Counted from the first letter of the stretch, positions 19,426 to 29,225 are shown. The stretch: DNA of 64,000 bases from Notoacmeibacter marinus (GCF_002238045.1 NZ_NBYO01000003.1:372001-436000); one strand, 5' to 3'. The notes: generated from the sequence alone by a model not told the origin. A program made the numbers and translations.

Positions 19426-20310
19426 TTATTCCACGTTCTGAACCTGCTCACGCAACTGATCGACGACGACCTTCATGTCGAGGCCGATCGCGGTCAGCGC
19501 GGGCGCGTTGGATTTGGCACAGAGCGTGTTCGATTCGCGACCCAGTTCCTGCGCCAGAAAGTCGAGCCGCCGACCGACCGGCTCGCTGGCCTCGAAGAGT
19601 TCGCGGACCGCGGCACAATGGGCGGCGATACGGTCGAGTTCCTCGCGAATATCGGCCTTCGTCGCCAGCAGCGCCGCTTCACTATGAAGGCGCGCCGGAT
19701 CAAGCGTGCTGGACGCTTCGATGAGCGCCTCGACCTGGCCTCTAAGCTTTTCGGCGATGGCCTCGATCTGCCGCGACGGATCGTTTCCAGCCAGAACGGC
19801 AAGTTGTTCGATCCGATCAATCTGACCGGCAATGACCGATTGCAGCCGCTCGCCTTCCTCGCTACGCGATGCGTTCAGATTGTCCAGAGCCGCCTTGAAT
19901 ATCGCAACGATGACGGGATCGTTCGTCTGGCGTGACGCCTCATCCGCCGGCAGCGCCTGCTCGCCAATTTCGACTACGCCACGCATCGCCAACAGCGCAT
20001 CGGCGCGGGCGGCCGCAAAGCCGCGTTGCTCCAGCAGACCCGCTTCCTCGCAAAGCCGGTCGAGGATCTCGCGGTTGATCGAAATACCCTCGCTCGAGCC
20101 AGCCAGTTCGCCGTTCACCTGTAATGTACCGCGGCCCAGAGCATCGCGCGCTGCTGCCCGCAAGGCGGGACTCACATGATCGAAACCCGGCGGAAGGCGA
20201 ACGCGTATATCGAGCCCGCGCCCGTTCACCGCGCGCAATTCGAAACGCAAGAGCCGTTCGGCGACCATTCCGTTCGCCGATCCGAATCCTGTCATGCTTT
20301 TCAGGGCCAT
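19426..20310 (-). CDS. YicC family protein (YicC/YloC-type endoribonuclease)
   Basis: 294-aa protein of the YicC/YloC family, which pairs characteristically with gmk. Members have been linked to RNA cleavage and stationary-phase survival. Landmarks are the invariant opening [27 protein letters not shown], and the C-terminal [19 protein letters not shown]. Helical middle residues about 130-230 form charged coiled coils. The ATG at 20310 is chosen from that invariant opening. It lies 10 nt after mltG and 43 nt before gmk. Confidence 0.92.
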   Translation of the reverse strand: MALKSMTGFGSANGMVAERLLRFELRAVNGRGLDIRVRLPPGFDHVSPALRAAARDALGRGTLQVNGELAGSSEGISINREILDRLCEEAGLLEQRGFAAARADALLAMRGVVEIGEQALPADEASRQTNDPVIVAIFKAALDNLNASRSEEGERLQSVIAGQIDRIEQLAVLAGNDPSRQIEAIAEKLRGQVEALIEASSTLDPARLHSEAALLATKADIREELDRIAAHCAAVRELFEASEPVGRRLDFLAQELGRESNTLCAKSNAPALTAIGLDMKVVVDQLREQVQNVE

Positions 20311-20320
20311 GACCCGCGCC

Positions 20321-21454
20321 CTATTGCCCGGGAACGGGGTCGTCGCCCTGAACCGGTCCAAGTTCATCGTCTGGAATACCGCGTTCGGCCTCGATCTTCC
20401 GCCAGGCGCGGACATTGGCGTTGTGCTCATCGAGTGTCGTGGCGAAAGCGTGGCCGCCCGATCCGTCGGCGACAAAATAGAGAGCGTCCGTTTCAGCCGG
20501 ATTGGCGACGGCCTTGAGCGCGTCCTTGCCGGGCGTGGCGATAGGACCGGGCGGCAGGCCGTTGATCGTGTAGGTATTGTAGGGCGTTTCTTTGGTGATA
20601 TCGGAGCGGTAGATCGGACGATCTGCCGGTTTGCCCTGGCCGCCGAACAGGCCGTAGATAATCGTCGGATCGGATTGCAGGCGCATGCCCTTACGCAGGC
20701 GGTTGACGAAAACAGCCGCGACTTCCGGGCGCTCTTCGGCAATGCCGGTTTCCTTCTCGACAATGGAGGCGAGCGTGACGAACTCCTCAACGGTCTCGAT
20801 GGGCAGATCGGGATCGCGCCCCTCCCATATCCGCTGAACGAGCTCGCGCTGGCGCTGCTGCATGTCGTCGATCAGCGCCTGGCGGTCCAGCCCGCGCTGG
20901 AAGACGATGGTATCGGCAATCAGGCTGCCCTCGGGCGGCGCCTCTTCAGGCATATCGCCGGTCAGCGCCGCATTGCTTTCGATCCGGGCAAGCGCCTGGT
21001 GGGTGGTCCATCCTTCGGGGATCGTCACCCGATATTCCAGAACGTCCCCACGCTGCATCATCTGCAGAATGTCGCGCATGGAGGCCTTTGGCGGAATTTC
21101 GTATTCGCCTGCCTTGAGGGAGCCGTCGAGCCCGTAGGCGCGGGTCGCGATCTTGAAGATCTGGGCGTCGGAGATCAGCCCCCTGTCCGCCAGATTGGCG
21201 GCGATGGTGGACAGGCCAGATCCCGGCTCCACGGCGAAGAGGGCGGGACGAGAGCGCTCGCTTGGCCGGTCAAACACGTTGAGCGAATACCAAATCATGC
21301 CGCCCACGCCGATGACTGCGAGAACGGCCAGGGTGAAAAGGAAATTGAAAAAAATGACGAACTGGTTGCGGGCCGTGCGGCTGCGCGGGCGAACGGCGTC
21401 CGTCTCGCTCGATGCAGCCGGGCTTGCAATGGATGGCCTTTCGCTCTCGTTCAT
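20321..21454 (-). CDS. mltG: Endolytic murein transglycosylase MltG
   Basis: Inner-membrane lytic transglycosylase that cuts nascent glycan strands and sets their length. The 377-aa product has a disordered cytoplasmic N-terminus (about 35 aa), one membrane helix (FFNFLFTLAVLAVIGVGGMI), a LysM-like region, and the YceG domain with the catalytic Glu in ASIVEKETG and the conserved LQSDPTIIYG and NTYTINGLPPGPIATPG. The ATG at 21454 follows GGAGCGGGG. Downstream of fabF, as in many bacteria (the neighbour order acpP-fabF-mltG is conserved). Confidence 0.95.
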   Translation of the reverse strand: MNESERPSIASPAASSETDAVRPRSRTARNQFVIFFNFLFTLAVLAVIGVGGMIWYSLNVFDRPSERSRPALFAVEPGSGLSTIAANLADRGLISDAQIFKIATRAYGLDGSLKAGEYEIPPKASMRDILQMMQRGDVLEYRVTIPEGWTTHQALARIESNAALTGDMPEEAPPEGSLIADTIVFQRGLDRQALIDDMQQRQRELVQRIWEGRDPDLPIETVEEFVTLASIVEKETGIAEERPEVAAVFVNRLRKGMRLQSDPTIIYGLFGGQGKPADRPIYRSDITKETPYNTYTINGLPPGPIATPGKDALKAVANPAETDALYFVADGSGGHAFATTLDEHNANVRAWRKIEAERGIPDDELGPVQGDDPVPGQ

Positions 21455-21533
21455 CCCCGCTCCGATTCGTTTGTCTGTCTTTGCCCGGGCAGACCTGCCC
21501 GGGCAATGTGGCAAGCCGGCGGCTGCTCTTCGC

Positions 21534-22790
21534 CTATTCGGAAAGCCGCCGGAAGATCAGGCAGGCATTGGTGCCCCCGAAACCGAAGGAGTTGGAGAGC
21601 GCTACATCGATCTGTCGCTCGCGCGGCTTGTGCGGAACCAGATCGATGGCGGTTTCGGCCGCAGGATTGTCCAGATTGATGGTCGGCGGCGCAACCTGAT
21701 CGCGGATTGCGAGGAGGCTGAAAATCGTTTCCACCGCGCCTGCCGCGCCCAGAAGGTGGCCGATGGCGCTCTTGGTCGACGACATCGAGGCGTTGGCCGC
21801 CGCATCGCCGAGCAGACGCTCGACCGCGCCCAGTTCCAGCGTGTCGGCCATGGTCGAGGTGCCATGCGCATTGACGTAATCGATGTCGGACGCCTCAATT
21901 CCAGCGCGCTTCATAGCCGCCGTCATCGCCCGGAAAGCGCCTTCGTGATTCTCCGCCGGCGCGGTGATGTGAAAGGCATCGCCAGACAGCCCGTAGCCAA
22001 CCACTTCGCCGTAGATTTTCGCCCCGCGCGCCTTGGCGTGTTCCAGTTCTTCCAGCACGACGATGCCTGCGCCTTCACCCATGACGAAGCCGTCGCGGTC
22101 GCTATCCCATGGGCGCGAAGCAATTTCAGGCGTATCGTTGTACTTGGTCGACAGCGCCTTGCAGGCGGCGAAGCCGGCAAGCGACAATTTGGTGATCGGC
22201 GCCTCGGCGCCGCCGGCGACCATGACGTCCGCATCGCCGAGCGCGATCATGCGGGCCGCGTCGCCGATGGCATGCGCGCCGGTCGAGCAGGCAGTCACGA
22301 CGGCGTGGTTCGGCCCCTTCAGTCCATGACGGATCGAGACCTGGCCGGAGACCATGTTGATGATATTGCCGGGAATGAAGAACGGGCTGACGCGGCGCGG
22401 GCCCTTCTCTTCCAAAGTCAGCGTGGTTTCCGAAATGCCTTCGATGCCGCCAATGCCCGAGCCGATCACCACGCCGGTGGCGCATTTTTCGTCTTCGGTC
22501 TGTGGCTTCCAGCCGGCATCCTCCAACGCCAGATCGGCAGCGGCGATACCGTAGGTGATGAACTCGCCGATCTTGCGCTGTTCCTTCGGTTCGACGAAAT
22601 CGTCGGGATTATAAGCACCCTCGCCTTCGCGCGGAATGGAACAGGCGATCTTGCAGGCCAGATCGTCGACATCGAAACGTTCGACACGGCGCGCGGCGGA
22701 TTTGCCGGCCAGTATCTGTTTCCAGGTGTGCTCGTGTCCGACCCCGAAGGGCGAGATCATACCGACGCCGGTTGCGACTACTCGTCTCAT
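21534..22790 (-). CDS. fabF: Beta-ketoacyl-ACP synthase II
   Basis: Condenses malonyl-ACP with growing acyl-ACP in fatty-acid elongation. The thiolase-fold Cys-His-His triad is visible: VVTACSTGAHA, NAHGTSTMADTLE and SAIGHLLGAAGA, with the C-terminal SNSFGFGGTNA. 418 aa from the ATG at 22790, which has GGAGAGGG upstream. It follows acpP by about 120 nt, with a hairpin in the gap that may partly terminate acpP transcripts. Confidence 0.96.
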   Translation of the reverse strand: MRRVVATGVGMISPFGVGHEHTWKQILAGKSAARRVERFDVDDLACKIACSIPREGEGAYNPDDFVEPKEQRKIGEFITYGIAAADLALEDAGWKPQTEDEKCATGVVIGSGIGGIEGISETTLTLEEKGPRRVSPFFIPGNIINMVSGQVSIRHGLKGPNHAVVTACSTGAHAIGDAARMIALGDADVMVAGGAEAPITKLSLAGFAACKALSTKYNDTPEIASRPWDSDRDGFVMGEGAGIVVLEELEHAKARGAKIYGEVVGYGLSGDAFHITAPAENHEGAFRAMTAAMKRAGIEASDIDYVNAHGTSTMADTLELGAVERLLGDAAANASMSSTKSAIGHLLGAAGAVETIFSLLAIRDQVAPPTINLDNPAAETAIDLVPHKPRERQIDVALSNSFGFGGTNACLIFRRLSE

Positions 22791-22809
22791 TGTCCCTCTC
22801 CAAATGCAA

Positions 22810-22839
22810 AAGGTCTCCGCCATAACGGACGGAGACCTT
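22810..22839 (-). terminator. Hairpin between acpP and fabF (terminator or attenuator)
   Basis: AAGGTCTCCG and its exact complement CGGAGACCTT (10 bp) with a 10-nt loop. On the minus strand it is followed by TTGCATTTG, a weak U-tract. It lies about 70 nt after acpP and 20 nt before fabF, so it could lower fabF expression relative to the abundant ACP by partial termination. Confidence 0.65.
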
Positions 22840-22911
22840 CACGCTATCAGCATGCCGCCGCCAGTTACGCGATGGGCTTTCGCGACAAGCAATACGGCTC
22901 CTCCGCCTTGA

Positions 22912-23148
22912 TCAGGCGGTCTGCTTCTCGATGTAACGAACCGCGTCGCCGACCGTCAGGATCGTTTCGGCGGCATCGTCGGGGATTTCCACGCCGAATT
23001 CTTCCTCGAAAGCCATGACCAGCTCGACCGTGTCGAGGCTGTCGGCACCGAGATCGTCGATGAAGGAGGCTTCCATCGTCACCTTCTCCTCCTCCACGCC
23101 GAGATGCTCGACGACAATCTTCTTCACGCGTTCGGCGGTGTCGCTCAT
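22912..23148 (-). CDS. acpP: Acyl carrier protein
   Basis: 78-aa acidic four-helix protein carrying growing acyl chains on a 4'-phosphopantetheine attached to the Ser in GADSLDTVE. Sequence (opening [27 protein letters not shown]) and length are those of the fatty-acid-synthesis ACP rather than a specialised rhizobial ACP such as NodF or AcpXL. Located between fabG and fabF. Confidence 0.97.
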   Translation of the reverse strand: MSDTAERVKKIVVEHLGVEEEKVTMEASFIDDLGADSLDTVELVMAFEEEFGVEIPDDAAETILTVGDAVRYIEKQTA

Positions 23149-23270
23149 TTGGTATTCCCCAGTTGTAAAATCTGCTGGCGCTTTCGTTAGCTGCGCTATC
23201 GCCGCTAATCAAGGGCAAGCATTGTTGGAACGTGTCTTATTGTCAGGATGTTTCGGTCTGTAAATCGGGC

Positions 23271-24008
23271 TCAGAACATAGCCATGCCGCCATTGACGTG
23301 CAAGGTCTGCCCCGTCACGTAGCCTGCCGCATCGGAAGCCAGGAACGCCGTCATCGACGCGATTTCCTCGCCCGTTCCCATTCGTTTCATGGGAATCGAG
23401 GACAGGATGCCCTCGCGCTGCTTGTCGTTCAGCTTGTCGGTCATGGCGCTTTCAATGAAGCCTGGCGCGATTGCGTTGACGGTAATGCCGCGACTGGCGA
23501 TTTCCTGGGCCAAGCTCTTGGTGAAGCCGATCATTCCGGCTTTGGCGGCGCAGTAATTGACCTGTCCGGGATTGCCGGTCACGCCCACGATCGAGGTGAT
23601 GTTGACGATGCGGCCTGCGCGGCGCTTCATCATCGGCTGGGTCAGTTCGCGTGTCAGGCGGAAGGTGGCGGTCAGGTCGATTTCCAGAACCTGGTCCCAG
23701 TCATCATCCTTCATACGGATGAAGAGGCCATCCTTCGTAATGCCGGCATTATTGACAAGGATATCCACACCCTGGAGTTTTGCCTCGGCATCCTTGCCAA
23801 GCTGGGTGACGGCTTCGCGGTCGGACAGATTGGCCGGCAGGACCACCGTCCGCTCGCCGAGATCGGATGCGATCTGCTCCAGCTTCTCGGCGCGGGTGCC
23901 ATGCAGGCCGACCGTCGCTCCAAGCGCATGGAATTTTCTGGCGATGGCTTCACCGATACCGCCCGATGCGCCCGTGATCAGCGCTTTCTTGCCGGAGAGA
24001 TCGATCAT
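23271..24008 (-). CDS. fabG: 3-oxoacyl-ACP reductase FabG
   Basis: NADPH-dependent short-chain dehydrogenase for the first reduction of each elongation cycle. 245 aa with the nucleotide motif TGASGGIGEAIA, LVNNAGITKDGL, catalytic Ser in NITSIVG, and Tyr-x-x-x-Lys in NYCAAKAGMIG, plus the FabG-type end VTGQTLHVNGGMAMF. Start ATG at 24008 with GAGGA upstream. It lies 35 nt after fabD. Confidence 0.96.
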   Translation of the reverse strand: MIDLSGKKALITGASGGIGEAIARKFHALGATVGLHGTRAEKLEQIASDLGERTVVLPANLSDREAVTQLGKDAEAKLQGVDILVNNAGITKDGLFIRMKDDDWDQVLEIDLTATFRLTRELTQPMMKRRAGRIVNITSIVGVTGNPGQVNYCAAKAGMIGFTKSLAQEIASRGITVNAIAPGFIESAMTDKLNDKQREGILSSIPMKRMGTGEEIASMTAFLASDAAGYVTGQTLHVNGGMAMF

Positions 24009-24043
24009 GGAATTGTCCTCGTTTTCGTTTGAGCCGGCCCTCT

Positions 24044-24985
24044 TCAGGACAGGGCGTTCAGCGCCTTCTCGATATCGTCCAGACCGCCAATCGGAATCGC
24101 GGTGAGCGAACGGTCGATGCGACGGGCGAGGCCCGACAACACCTTGCCGGCACCGATCTCGTAGAGCGTATCGATATCGTTGGCCGCAAACCACTGCATG
24201 GTTTCACGCCAGCGGACGCGCCCGGTGACCTGCTCGACCAGACGGTCTGCGATTTCGGCCGGATCGGTCAACGGGCTGACCGTGACATTGGCGATCAACG
24301 GCACAGTCGGCGCGTTCATCGTGACATCGGCAAGCGCTGCGCGCATCCGGTCGGCCGCCGGCGCCATCAGGCTGGAATGGAACGGGGCGGAGACCGGCAG
24401 CATCAAAGCGCGCTTGGCGCCCTTTTCCTTCGCAAGCTCCGCGGCCTGTTCGACCGCAGCCTTATCACCGGAGATCACGAGCTGGCCGCCGCCATTGTCG
24501 TTGGCGATCTGAACGACTCCCCCGGCAGACGCTTCTTCGCAGACCGCTTCGACATCGTCCTGCTCAAGGCCGATAATGGCCGCCATCGCGCCCTCGCCCA
24601 CCGGCACGGCCTTCTGCATGGCTTCGCCGCGAATACGCAGCAGCCGGGCCGCATCGGCCAGTGAAAACGTACCAGCCGCGCAGAGCGCGGAATATTCGCC
24701 GAGCGAATGACCGGCGACATAAGAGACACGCTTCTCCAGAAGAAGGCCGCGCGCCTGCATGGCGCGGAGCGCGGCGATCGAAACCGCCATCAACGCGGGC
24801 TGGGCGTTGGCCGTCAGAGTCAGCTTTTCCTCCGGCCCTTCCCAGATCGTCCTGGAGAGCGATTCGCCAAGCGCCTCGTCCACCTCGTCGAAGACGGCGC
24901 GCGCTTCGGGCACTGCGTCGGCCAGGTCCTTGCCCATGCCAACAGTCTGGCTTCCCTGACCGGGAAAGATAAAAGCTGTGCCCAT
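24044..24985 (-). CDS. fabD: Malonyl-CoA--ACP transacylase
   Basis: Loads malonyl from CoA onto ACP. 313 aa with FIFPGQGSQTVGMG at the start, the nucleophile in GHSLGEYSAL, the Arg in IRGEAMQ and the catalytic His in SAPFHSSLM. ATG at 24985 gives the standard N-terminus (MGTAFIFPGQGSQ). It is the first gene of fabD-fabG-acpP-fabF-mltG-yicC-gmk; the promoter should lie in the 415-bp gap shared with rpsF. Confidence 0.96.
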   Translation of the reverse strand: MGTAFIFPGQGSQTVGMGKDLADAVPEARAVFDEVDEALGESLSRTIWEGPEEKLTLTANAQPALMAVSIAALRAMQARGLLLEKRVSYVAGHSLGEYSALCAAGTFSLADAARLLRIRGEAMQKAVPVGEGAMAAIIGLEQDDVEAVCEEASAGGVVQIANDNGGGQLVISGDKAAVEQAAELAKEKGAKRALMLPVSAPFHSSLMAPAADRMRAALADVTMNAPTVPLIANVTVSPLTDPAEIADRLVEQVTGRVRWRETMQWFAANDIDTLYEIGAGKVLSGLARRIDRSLTAIPIGGLDDIEKALNALS

Positions 24986-25400
24986 GGTGACGCCATCTCC
25001 GCAAACTGGTCTGCAATCTGTTGTTGCGGATTGCCGAAAGGTGAAGCAAAGGTCAAGCGAAAGGCCGTGGCAGCCATCGTCGCGCCAAAGCTTCCATCCC
25101 ATTCCGCCGGCGAAATGGGGCGAGTGGGACAAATCGGCGATGATCCGTCACCGCCTCTTGCTCATTGGCCGGTCTTTCTGTATGGAGCCGCACTTCAGCC
25201 GGTCCTGTGCCGGGGGTTAATCGAAGGGCTGCCCTTTGTGGCGGCAGGTGACGGAATGTCCACCGACCTTCGCTCCCGTCTCCGCTCTCGACCGCTTCGT
25301 GCAGCGCCTTTCCCGCCGATTTCTCGGCATTCCGAAAGGTCGCAGAGGCTTTAGCCGCGCGGGTCCGGTGGTGTGAAACGAAGGAAAGGCAAAGCCGATA
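24986..25400. other. Divergent promoter region between fabD and rpsF (415 bp, no gene)
   Basis: No convincing gene on either strand. It must hold the promoters of the fatty-acid block (left) and the rpsF operon (right). One possible sigma70-like pair for rpsF is TTGCTC (25158-25163) with TATGGA (25181-25186) at 17-nt spacing, which would leave a leader of about 210 nt. I see no recognisable r-protein leader fold by eye. Confidence 0.45.
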
Positions 25401-25793
25401 ATGGCCCTTTACGAACATGTATTCCTGGCCCGCCAGGACCTTAGCCAGAGCCAGGTCGACGACCTCGTTCAGCAATATACCGGCATCATCGAGAATGCCG
25501 GCGGCTCGGTCAGCAAGACCGAAAGCTGGGGACTGAAGTCCCTGGCCTACCGGATGGATAAGAACCGCAAGGCGCACTACACCCTGCTCAATATCGACGC
25601 GCCCGCCGAAGCCGTCCAGGAAGTCGAGCGCCAGCAGCGCCTGTCGGAAGAAATTCTCCGTTCGCTCACCCTCAAGGTCGACGAATTGGAAGAAGGCCAG
25701 TCCGCGATGCTTCGCAAGGACGATCGCAACGATCGCCGTGGTGGGCGTGGTGGCGGACGCGACCGCGATCGTGACCGCGGCCCGCGCCGCTAA
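25401..25793 (+). CDS. rpsF: 30S ribosomal protein S6
   Basis: Platform protein of the 30S subunit that binds S18 and central-domain 16S rRNA. The 130-aa product starts [15 protein letters not shown] and includes [20 protein letters not shown]. Beyond the normal fold (about 95 residues) it has an Arg/Gly/Asp-rich tail (about residues 110-130, e.g. [16 protein letters not shown]), a low-complexity RNA-binding-like extension. It heads rpsF-rpsR-DUF2232-rplI. Confidence 0.97.
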   Translation: MALYEHVFLARQDLSQSQVDDLVQQYTGIIENAGGSVSKTESWGLKSLAYRMDKNRKAHYTLLNIDAPAEAVQEVERQQRLSEEILRSLTLKVDELEEGQSAMLRKDDRNDRRGGRGGGRDRDRDRGPRR

Positions 25794-25818
25794 GACGCCG
25801 ACGAAAGGAATTTAAGAC

Positions 25819-26067
25819 ATGGTCGATATCAACCAGCTTCCGACGCGCCGGCCGTTCCATCGCCGTCGCAAGACCTGCCCGTTCTCCGGCGCCAATGCGC
25901 CGAAGATCGACTACAAGGACGTTCGCCTCCTGCAGCGCTACATTTCAGAGCGCGGCAAGATCGTGCCGTCCCGCATCACGGCGGTCTCCGCCAAGAAGCA
26001 GCGCGAACTGGCCAAGGCCATCAAGCGCGCACGCTTTCTGGGCCTTCTGCCCTACGTGGTGAAGTAA
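25819..26067 (+). CDS. rpsR: 30S ribosomal protein S18
   Basis: 82-aa partner of S6. Conserved [19 protein letters not shown], the rRNA-binding [20 protein letters not shown] and [12 protein letters not shown] are all present. It starts 25 nt after rpsF with AAAGGAAT upstream. A GC-rich hairpin 10 nt after its stop probably limits read-through into the membrane protein gene. Confidence 0.97.
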   Translation: MVDINQLPTRRPFHRRRKTCPFSGANAPKIDYKDVRLLQRYISERGKIVPSRITAVSAKKQRELAKAIKRARFLGLLPYVVK

Positions 26068-26076
26068 GACGATACA

Positions 26077-26102
26077 CCGCGCCGGTTCGCCGGCGCGGTC
26101 TT
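26077..26102 (+). terminator. Hairpin terminator after rpsR
   Basis: Perfect 9-bp stem CCGCGCCGG / CCGGCGCGG with a TTCG tetraloop, followed by TCTTCC. Very stable with a short pyrimidine tail; likely a partial terminator inside the ribosomal operon. Confidence 0.7.
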
Positions 26103-26202
26103 CCGCCTGCGGCGACCGGCGCCGTGGGTCTTTCAAACCAAACCCGAAGTTGGGACCGGGCGCGTTCCGTTCCCTAACTGCCAGAGGCAGGACAGCGATC
26201 TC

Positions 26203-27141
26203 GTGAAAACGATACTTGCCAATCCGCATCTTGTCGGCGCACTTGCCGGCCTGACGTCCGCGCTCGTCGCGGCATCGCCCTTTGGCGGAATGGCCTTCCT
26301 TACCCTGCTGTCTCCGTTTCCGCTCATGGTCGCGACCCTCGGCTACGGTTTTGTCGCCGGGTTGAGCGGATCGGCCGTCGCGATTTTCGGCATCGCCGCC
26401 TTCTCCGGCGTTACGCCGGCCATCGGCATCGGTCTTCTGGTCTGCCTGCCCTGTGTCCTTGCCGGAACGCTCGGTGCGCTGGCCCGCCCGGCGAACGAGC
26501 TTGGCGGCCCGGACGAAACACTGGTCTGGTTTCCGCTGGCCGATATTCTGATGGCGATCTGCGGCAGCGCGGCCCTTGCGTTCGTTGGCCTTTCGCTGAT
26601 GGACGGCCTTGGACTGGAGTTGGCCGACGAGGTTGCCGCAGCGCTTGCGGAAAGCTACCGCCAGGGCGATGTAGCGCTGCCGGAAGGCTTCGAAGCGCAA
26701 CTGGCCGCGCTATTGCGAAACATGCTGCCCATCGTTCAGCCCTGGGGTTGGGTGCTCGTGCTGCTGTCCAATTTCTACGTAGCGCTTCAAGTGGCGCGGC
26801 GGGCCGGTCTACTGATGCGTCCGAAGGATGACTGGCCGACCTCGCTGCGCCTGCCGCGCATCGCGCTTGTTCCCTTCCTGATCGCGCTCCTTGCCAGCTT
26901 CATGCCGGGATTGACCGGTTTTCTGGCGGCAGGCGTCGCCGGAGCCTTCGGCGCGGGCTTCGCCGTCGGCGGGTTTGCCATGCTTCACCAGTGGAGCCGG
27001 CAACATAGCGCCCGCTTCTTCATCCTCTTCGGCACCTATCTCTCGGTGCTGCTTTTCGCTCCGCTTCTGGCGGGCTTCGTCATTGCCGGTCTGTTCGATA
27101 CGAAACGCGCTTCGCCGCTTTCTCCGCGGCCGGTGGATTAA
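26203..27141 (+). CDS. DUF2232 family membrane protein
   Basis: 312-aa integral membrane protein with about eight predicted helices, starting near residue 8 ([21 protein letters not shown]) and ending with a short basic cytoplasmic tail ([14 protein letters not shown]). DUF2232 proteins of unknown function sit between rpsR and rplI in many Alphaproteobacteria, as here. Some are compared with YybS/transport-like proteins, but no substrate can be inferred. The GTG at 26203 is used, after a GAGGCAGGAC site; the first residues MKTILANPH fit the family. Confidence 0.85.
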   Translation: MKTILANPHLVGALAGLTSALVAASPFGGMAFLTLLSPFPLMVATLGYGFVAGLSGSAVAIFGIAAFSGVTPAIGIGLLVCLPCVLAGTLGALARPANELGGPDETLVWFPLADILMAICGSAALAFVGLSLMDGLGLELADEVAAALAESYRQGDVALPEGFEAQLAALLRNMLPIVQPWGWVLVLLSNFYVALQVARRAGLLMRPKDDWPTSLRLPRIALVPFLIALLASFMPGLTGFLAAGVAGAFGAGFAVGGFAMLHQWSRQHSARFFILFGTYLSVLLFAPLLAGFVIAGLFDTKRASPLSPRPVD

Positions 27142-27178
27142 ACACAAACGAAAAACGACCTTACGAAAGGAAACTCAA

Positions 27179-27802
27179 ATGGAAGTCATTCTTCTGGAAC
27201 GCGTCAACAAGCTGGGCGGCATCGGCGACACCGTCACCGTCAAGCCGGGCTTTGCGCGCAACTATCTTATCCCGACCGGTCGCGCGCTACGTGCGAACGA
27301 AGTCAACAAGGCGCGTTTCGAAGCCGAACGCGCACAAATCGAGGCGCGTAACGAAGACCGCAAGTCCGAAGCGCAGAAGGTTGCCGACGAGCTGGACGGC
27401 AAGACGCTGGTCGTCATTCGCTCCGCGGCCGAGACCGGACAGCTCTACGGTTCGGTTTCCTCGCGCGACATTTCCGAACTTCTCAAGGAAGAAGGCTTCA
27501 AGGTCGGTCGCAGCCAGGTCGATCTGAACCAGGCGATCAAGGCCATCGGCCTGACCGATGTGCCGGTCGAGCTGCATCCGGAAGTGCGTGTCGCCATCAC
27601 GCTGAACATCGCCCGTACGACGGACGAGGCCGAGCGCCAGGCGCGCGGCGAAGACCTCACCAGCGCCGAGGCGATCTATGGCGAAGACATCAACGATGCG
27701 GCGCAGCCGGACGAGTTCTTCGAGGAAGACGCCGACTACGACGACGAAGCCGTGGCGGATGCCGAGGCGTCGGATGAAGGCGAAACCGACGACGCCAGCT
27801 GA
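27179..27802 (+). CDS. rplI: 50S ribosomal protein L9 with acidic C-terminal tail
   Basis: L1-stalk-base protein of the 50S subunit. The first approximately 150 residues are standard L9 ([30 protein letters not shown]-domain with SSRDISELL and AITLNIAR). Residues about 150-207 form an acidic Asp/Glu/Ala tail (e.g. [19 protein letters not shown]) absent from enteric L9. Tails like this are common in rhizobial L9. The start ATG at 27179 has AAAGGAAACTC upstream. A strong terminator follows. Confidence 0.96.
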   Translation: MEVILLERVNKLGGIGDTVTVKPGFARNYLIPTGRALRANEVNKARFEAERAQIEARNEDRKSEAQKVADELDGKTLVVIRSAAETGQLYGSVSSRDISELLKEEGFKVGRSQVDLNQAIKAIGLTDVPVELHPEVRVAITLNIARTTDEAERQARGEDLTSAEAIYGEDINDAAQPDEFFEEDADYDDEAVADAEASDEGETDDAS

Positions 27803-27827
27803 ATTCGCTTTTGCTGTTCAAACATGG

Positions 27828-27853
27828 AAAACCCCGGCATCGGCCGGGGTTTT
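27828..27853 (+). terminator. Intrinsic terminator after rplI
   Basis: AAAACCCCGG / CCGGGGTTTT, 10-bp perfect stem with a 6-nt loop, ending in TTTT. Because A and T runs flank it on both sides it could work in both directions; it clearly ends the rpsF-rplI operon. Confidence 0.9.
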
Positions 27854-27947
27854 CTGCTTTCTGGGCGCCGATATTGATTCCGCCGCCAGCACGAACATAA
27901 TAATTGCCTTAAGTATCAATCGGCATGACCGGACGGTCCGGAGCGGA

Positions 27948-29225
27948 ATGATGAAGGGTCCAGTCCACGGAATAGTGGAAAGAAATATCGTCAGGCTGGT
28001 CGACGGGATGATCGGGACCGGCACACTGATCGCTACGCTGCCCGGCGGAAAGACATTCCGTTTCGGACCCGGCGGCGAGCCGACGGTCGCGCTGACTATT
28101 CACGATCGTCGCGCTCTGATGTCCATCATCGTCCATCCGGACCCCGCTTTTCCGGAAGCTTATATGGATGGGCGCGTGACCATCGAGCATGGCGATCTTC
28201 TCGACTTCTTCCAGCTCCTCGCCCCAATCGAACGGCCCGCAACCTACCCGATCCCCGCACGCATGATGCGCTACGCCCGGTTTGCGGCGCGGCGTCTGTC
28301 GCAATGGAACGGTTTGTCCGCTTCGCTACGCAATGTGAAGAAGCATTACGATCTGTCGCCGGCGATGTATCGGCGCTTTCTCGACGCCGACATGCAGTAT
28401 TCCTGCGCCTATTTTCAGAACCCGGACCTGTCGCTGGAAGAGGCGCAGATTGCCAAGAAGCGTCACATCGCCGCCAAGCTGATGATCGAGCCGTCGATGA
28501 ACGTGCTCGACATTGGCTGCGGCTGGGGCGGCATGGCGCTGACGCTCGCCGATGAATGCGGGGCGAACGTCACGGGCGTTACCCTGTCGGAAGAACAGCT
28601 CGCCGTTGCCAAGACGCGGGGCGCGGGGCGCGACGACGTCCGTTTCGAACTACGCGACTACCGGACGCTGGACCGGACCTATGACCGTATCGTCTCGGTC
28701 GGCATGTTCGAGCATGTCGGCATCCGCAATTACGGGACGTTCTTCCGAAAGGCGCACGATCTGCTGGCGCGGGACGGGGTGATGCTGCTGCATACGATCG
28801 GCCGTAGCGAACCGCCGAACGTGACCTCCGGCTTCATCCACAAATACATCTTTCCCGGCGGCTATATTCCGGCGTTGTCGGAAGTGTCGTCCGCCATCGA
28901 ACGCGCCGGGTTGACCATAACCGATGTCGAAATTCTCACCACACATTATGGGGATACGCTGGCCGAATGGCGCAAGCGCTTCCACGCGGCGCGCGACGCG
29001 GTGCTCGATGAGTATGACGAGCGCTTCTTCCGAATGTGGGATCTTTATCTGGCCGCTTCCGAAGCGGCGTTCCGCTTCTACAATATGGTCGTGTTCCAGA
29101 TTCAGATCGTTCGCGACAAGACGGTCGTACCGATGAGCCGCGATTATATCGGGCAGCGTGAACGGGAACTGACCCGCGCAGCCGGGGCGCGATCGCGGTA
29201 CGACGTATCGAGCGCCGCGGAGTAA
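27948..29225 (+). CDS. cfa: Cyclopropane-fatty-acyl-phospholipid synthase (SAM-dependent)
   Basis: Adds a methylene bridge from SAM across double bonds of membrane phospholipid acyl chains, usually on entry to stationary phase or under acid stress. 425 aa with an N-terminal lipid-binding region and the CmaS/Cfa core: VKKHYDLSPAMYRRFLD, MQYSCAYF, SAM motif DIGCGWGGMAL near residue 187, VSVGMFEHVG with the active-site Glu, FIHKYIFPGG and the terminal YNMVVFQIQI. Start taken at the tandem ATGATG 27948. It is alone between the rplI terminator and dnaB. Confidence 0.93.
   Translation: MMKGPVHGIVERNIVRLVDGMIGTGTLIATLPGGKTFRFGPGGEPTVALTIHDRRALMSIIVHPDPAFPEAYMDGRVTIEHGDLLDFFQLLAPIERPATYPIPARMMRYARFAARRLSQWNGLSASLRNVKKHYDLSPAMYRRFLDADMQYSCAYFQNPDLSLEEAQIAKKRHIAAKLMIEPSMNVLDIGCGWGGMALTLADECGANVTGVTLSEEQLAVAKTRGAGRDDVRFELRDYRTLDRTYDRIVSVGMFEHVGIRNYGTFFRKAHDLLARDGVMLLHTIGRSEPPNVTSGFIHKYIFPGGYIPALSEVSSAIERAGLTITDVEILTTHYGDTLAEWRKRFHAARDAVLDEYDERFFRMWDLYLAASEAAFRFYNMVVFQIQIVRDKTVVPMSRDYIGQRERELTRAAGARSRYDVSSAAE

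Noticed and set aside
24986-25400. S6:S18-type ribosomal leader before rpsF
   Set aside because: A long leader is possible, but I could not recognise the conserved structure by eye, so it is not listed.
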